Below, one piece after another: positions 27,223 through 27,365 of a stretch of 27,365 bases of DNA. This DNA is from Rickettsia typhi (lineage in GTDB: Bacteria; Pseudomonadota; Alphaproteobacteria; Rickettsiales; Rickettsiaceae): the NCBI GenBank assembly GCA_945875975.1, contig CAMCMD010000018.1, positions 1 to 27,365 on the forward strand. The letters run 5' to 3'. Each line of letters begins with the position of its first letter. Within the stretch, counting starts at the first letter, position 1. The position numbers and the translations under genes are program-made. Below the pieces are notes generated by a model. The model was not told the origin of the DNA. It made no database searches and was given only the letters and a program-made list of their open reading frames with translations.

Positions 27223-27365
27223 TTGTGTAAATTCTCATAAGTTATAATCAGAAAAATTATAATTTAAGAGAAAACCAATATGACTAATAATTTAGAAATT
27301 GCAAAAATCAATGCAGCAGTAGATCTACTAATTGAAAGTGACGTAGATTTATCTAATGCTCTAGG
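27207..27365 (+). mobile_element. Left end of an IS256-type insertion sequence, cut by window edge
   Basis: GGTCTGTCCGATTGATTGTG (from about 27208) followed by TAAATT resembles the terminal inverted repeats of IS256-family elements (GTCC...TTGTGTAAA). About 50 nt later a reading frame opens at ATG 27280. The end lies directly inside the Tn3 transposase tail, so the IS inserted there. The right end is outside the window. Confidence 0.5.
27280..27365 (+). CDS. Start of a probable IS256-family transposase, partial
   Basis: Begins MTNNLEIAKINAAVDLLIES and continues DVDLSNALG to the window edge. An AAGAG lies about 10 nt upstream of the ATG. Only 28 residues are visible, too few for a domain; the IS256 assignment rests on the preceding terminal-repeat-like sequence. 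Confidence 0.4.
   Translation, partial: MTNNLEIAKINAAVDLLIESDVDLSNAL

Overview
The window is AT-rich and comes from a bacterium. The MreB, PheS/PheT, LptF/LptG and UbiD sequences, together with a long flavoprotein-ferredoxin-reductase fusion beside a thioredoxin, look most like an intracellular alphaproteobacterium, probably of the Rickettsiales or a related protist or arthropod endosymbiont. This placement is by recognition of protein sequences, not by a tree. The abundance of broken genes and decayed mobile elements in the right third fits such a lifestyle.

Left part (1-10483), almost all on the minus strand: the edge gene is a LuxR-type regulator running off the window, followed by a small plus-strand unknown gene (936-1196). 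Then comes a housekeeping block transcribed leftwards: trxA, a 1010-residue NfnB/NfnA-like oxidoreductase (1-nt overlap with trxA), lptG, mreB, mreC, lptF and ubiD. It combines cell-shape control (MreBC), lipopolysaccharide export (LptFG permease pair flanking mreBC), ubiquinone synthesis and redox metabolism.

Middle (10668-17064): pgpA, a pncC/cinA-type gene frameshifted at a run of seven A, a TfoX-N-like protein, the pheS-pheT operon (4-nt overlap), and a convergent NhaC-family Na+/H+ antiporter.

Right part (17316-27365) is accessory. First comes a run of small plus-strand genes often seen as cargo: an APH(6)-type kinase, a GyrI/Cass2-like effector-binding protein, a GNAT acetyltransferase, a GrpB-GNAT fusion split by an amber codon, and a CsaA-like tRNA-binding protein. 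Next come an orphan Lys/Ala-rich protein, a BMT5-like (DUF2431) methyltransferase fragment overlapping an AlkB-like dioxygenase broken by one ochre codon, a small secreted protein, and a lysozyme-MuF fusion broken by one ochre codon. Degenerate repeats and a possible fossil attachment site lie between them. The end of the window is a nest of mobile-element debris: an IS110-type transposase split by a group II intron that has itself lost its middle, leaving an in-frame RT-transposase chimera; a Tn3-family transposase tail with two frameshifts and a stop; and the left end of an IS256-type element starting inside it.

The most notable points are three accessory genes each interrupted by a single in-frame stop with the frame otherwise intact, the BMT5-like/AlkB gene pair, the lysozyme-MuF architecture, the intron/IS110 chimera with a structured leader, and the trxA-coupled NfnBA-like fusion. 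No CRISPR array, rRNA or intact tRNA was seen.
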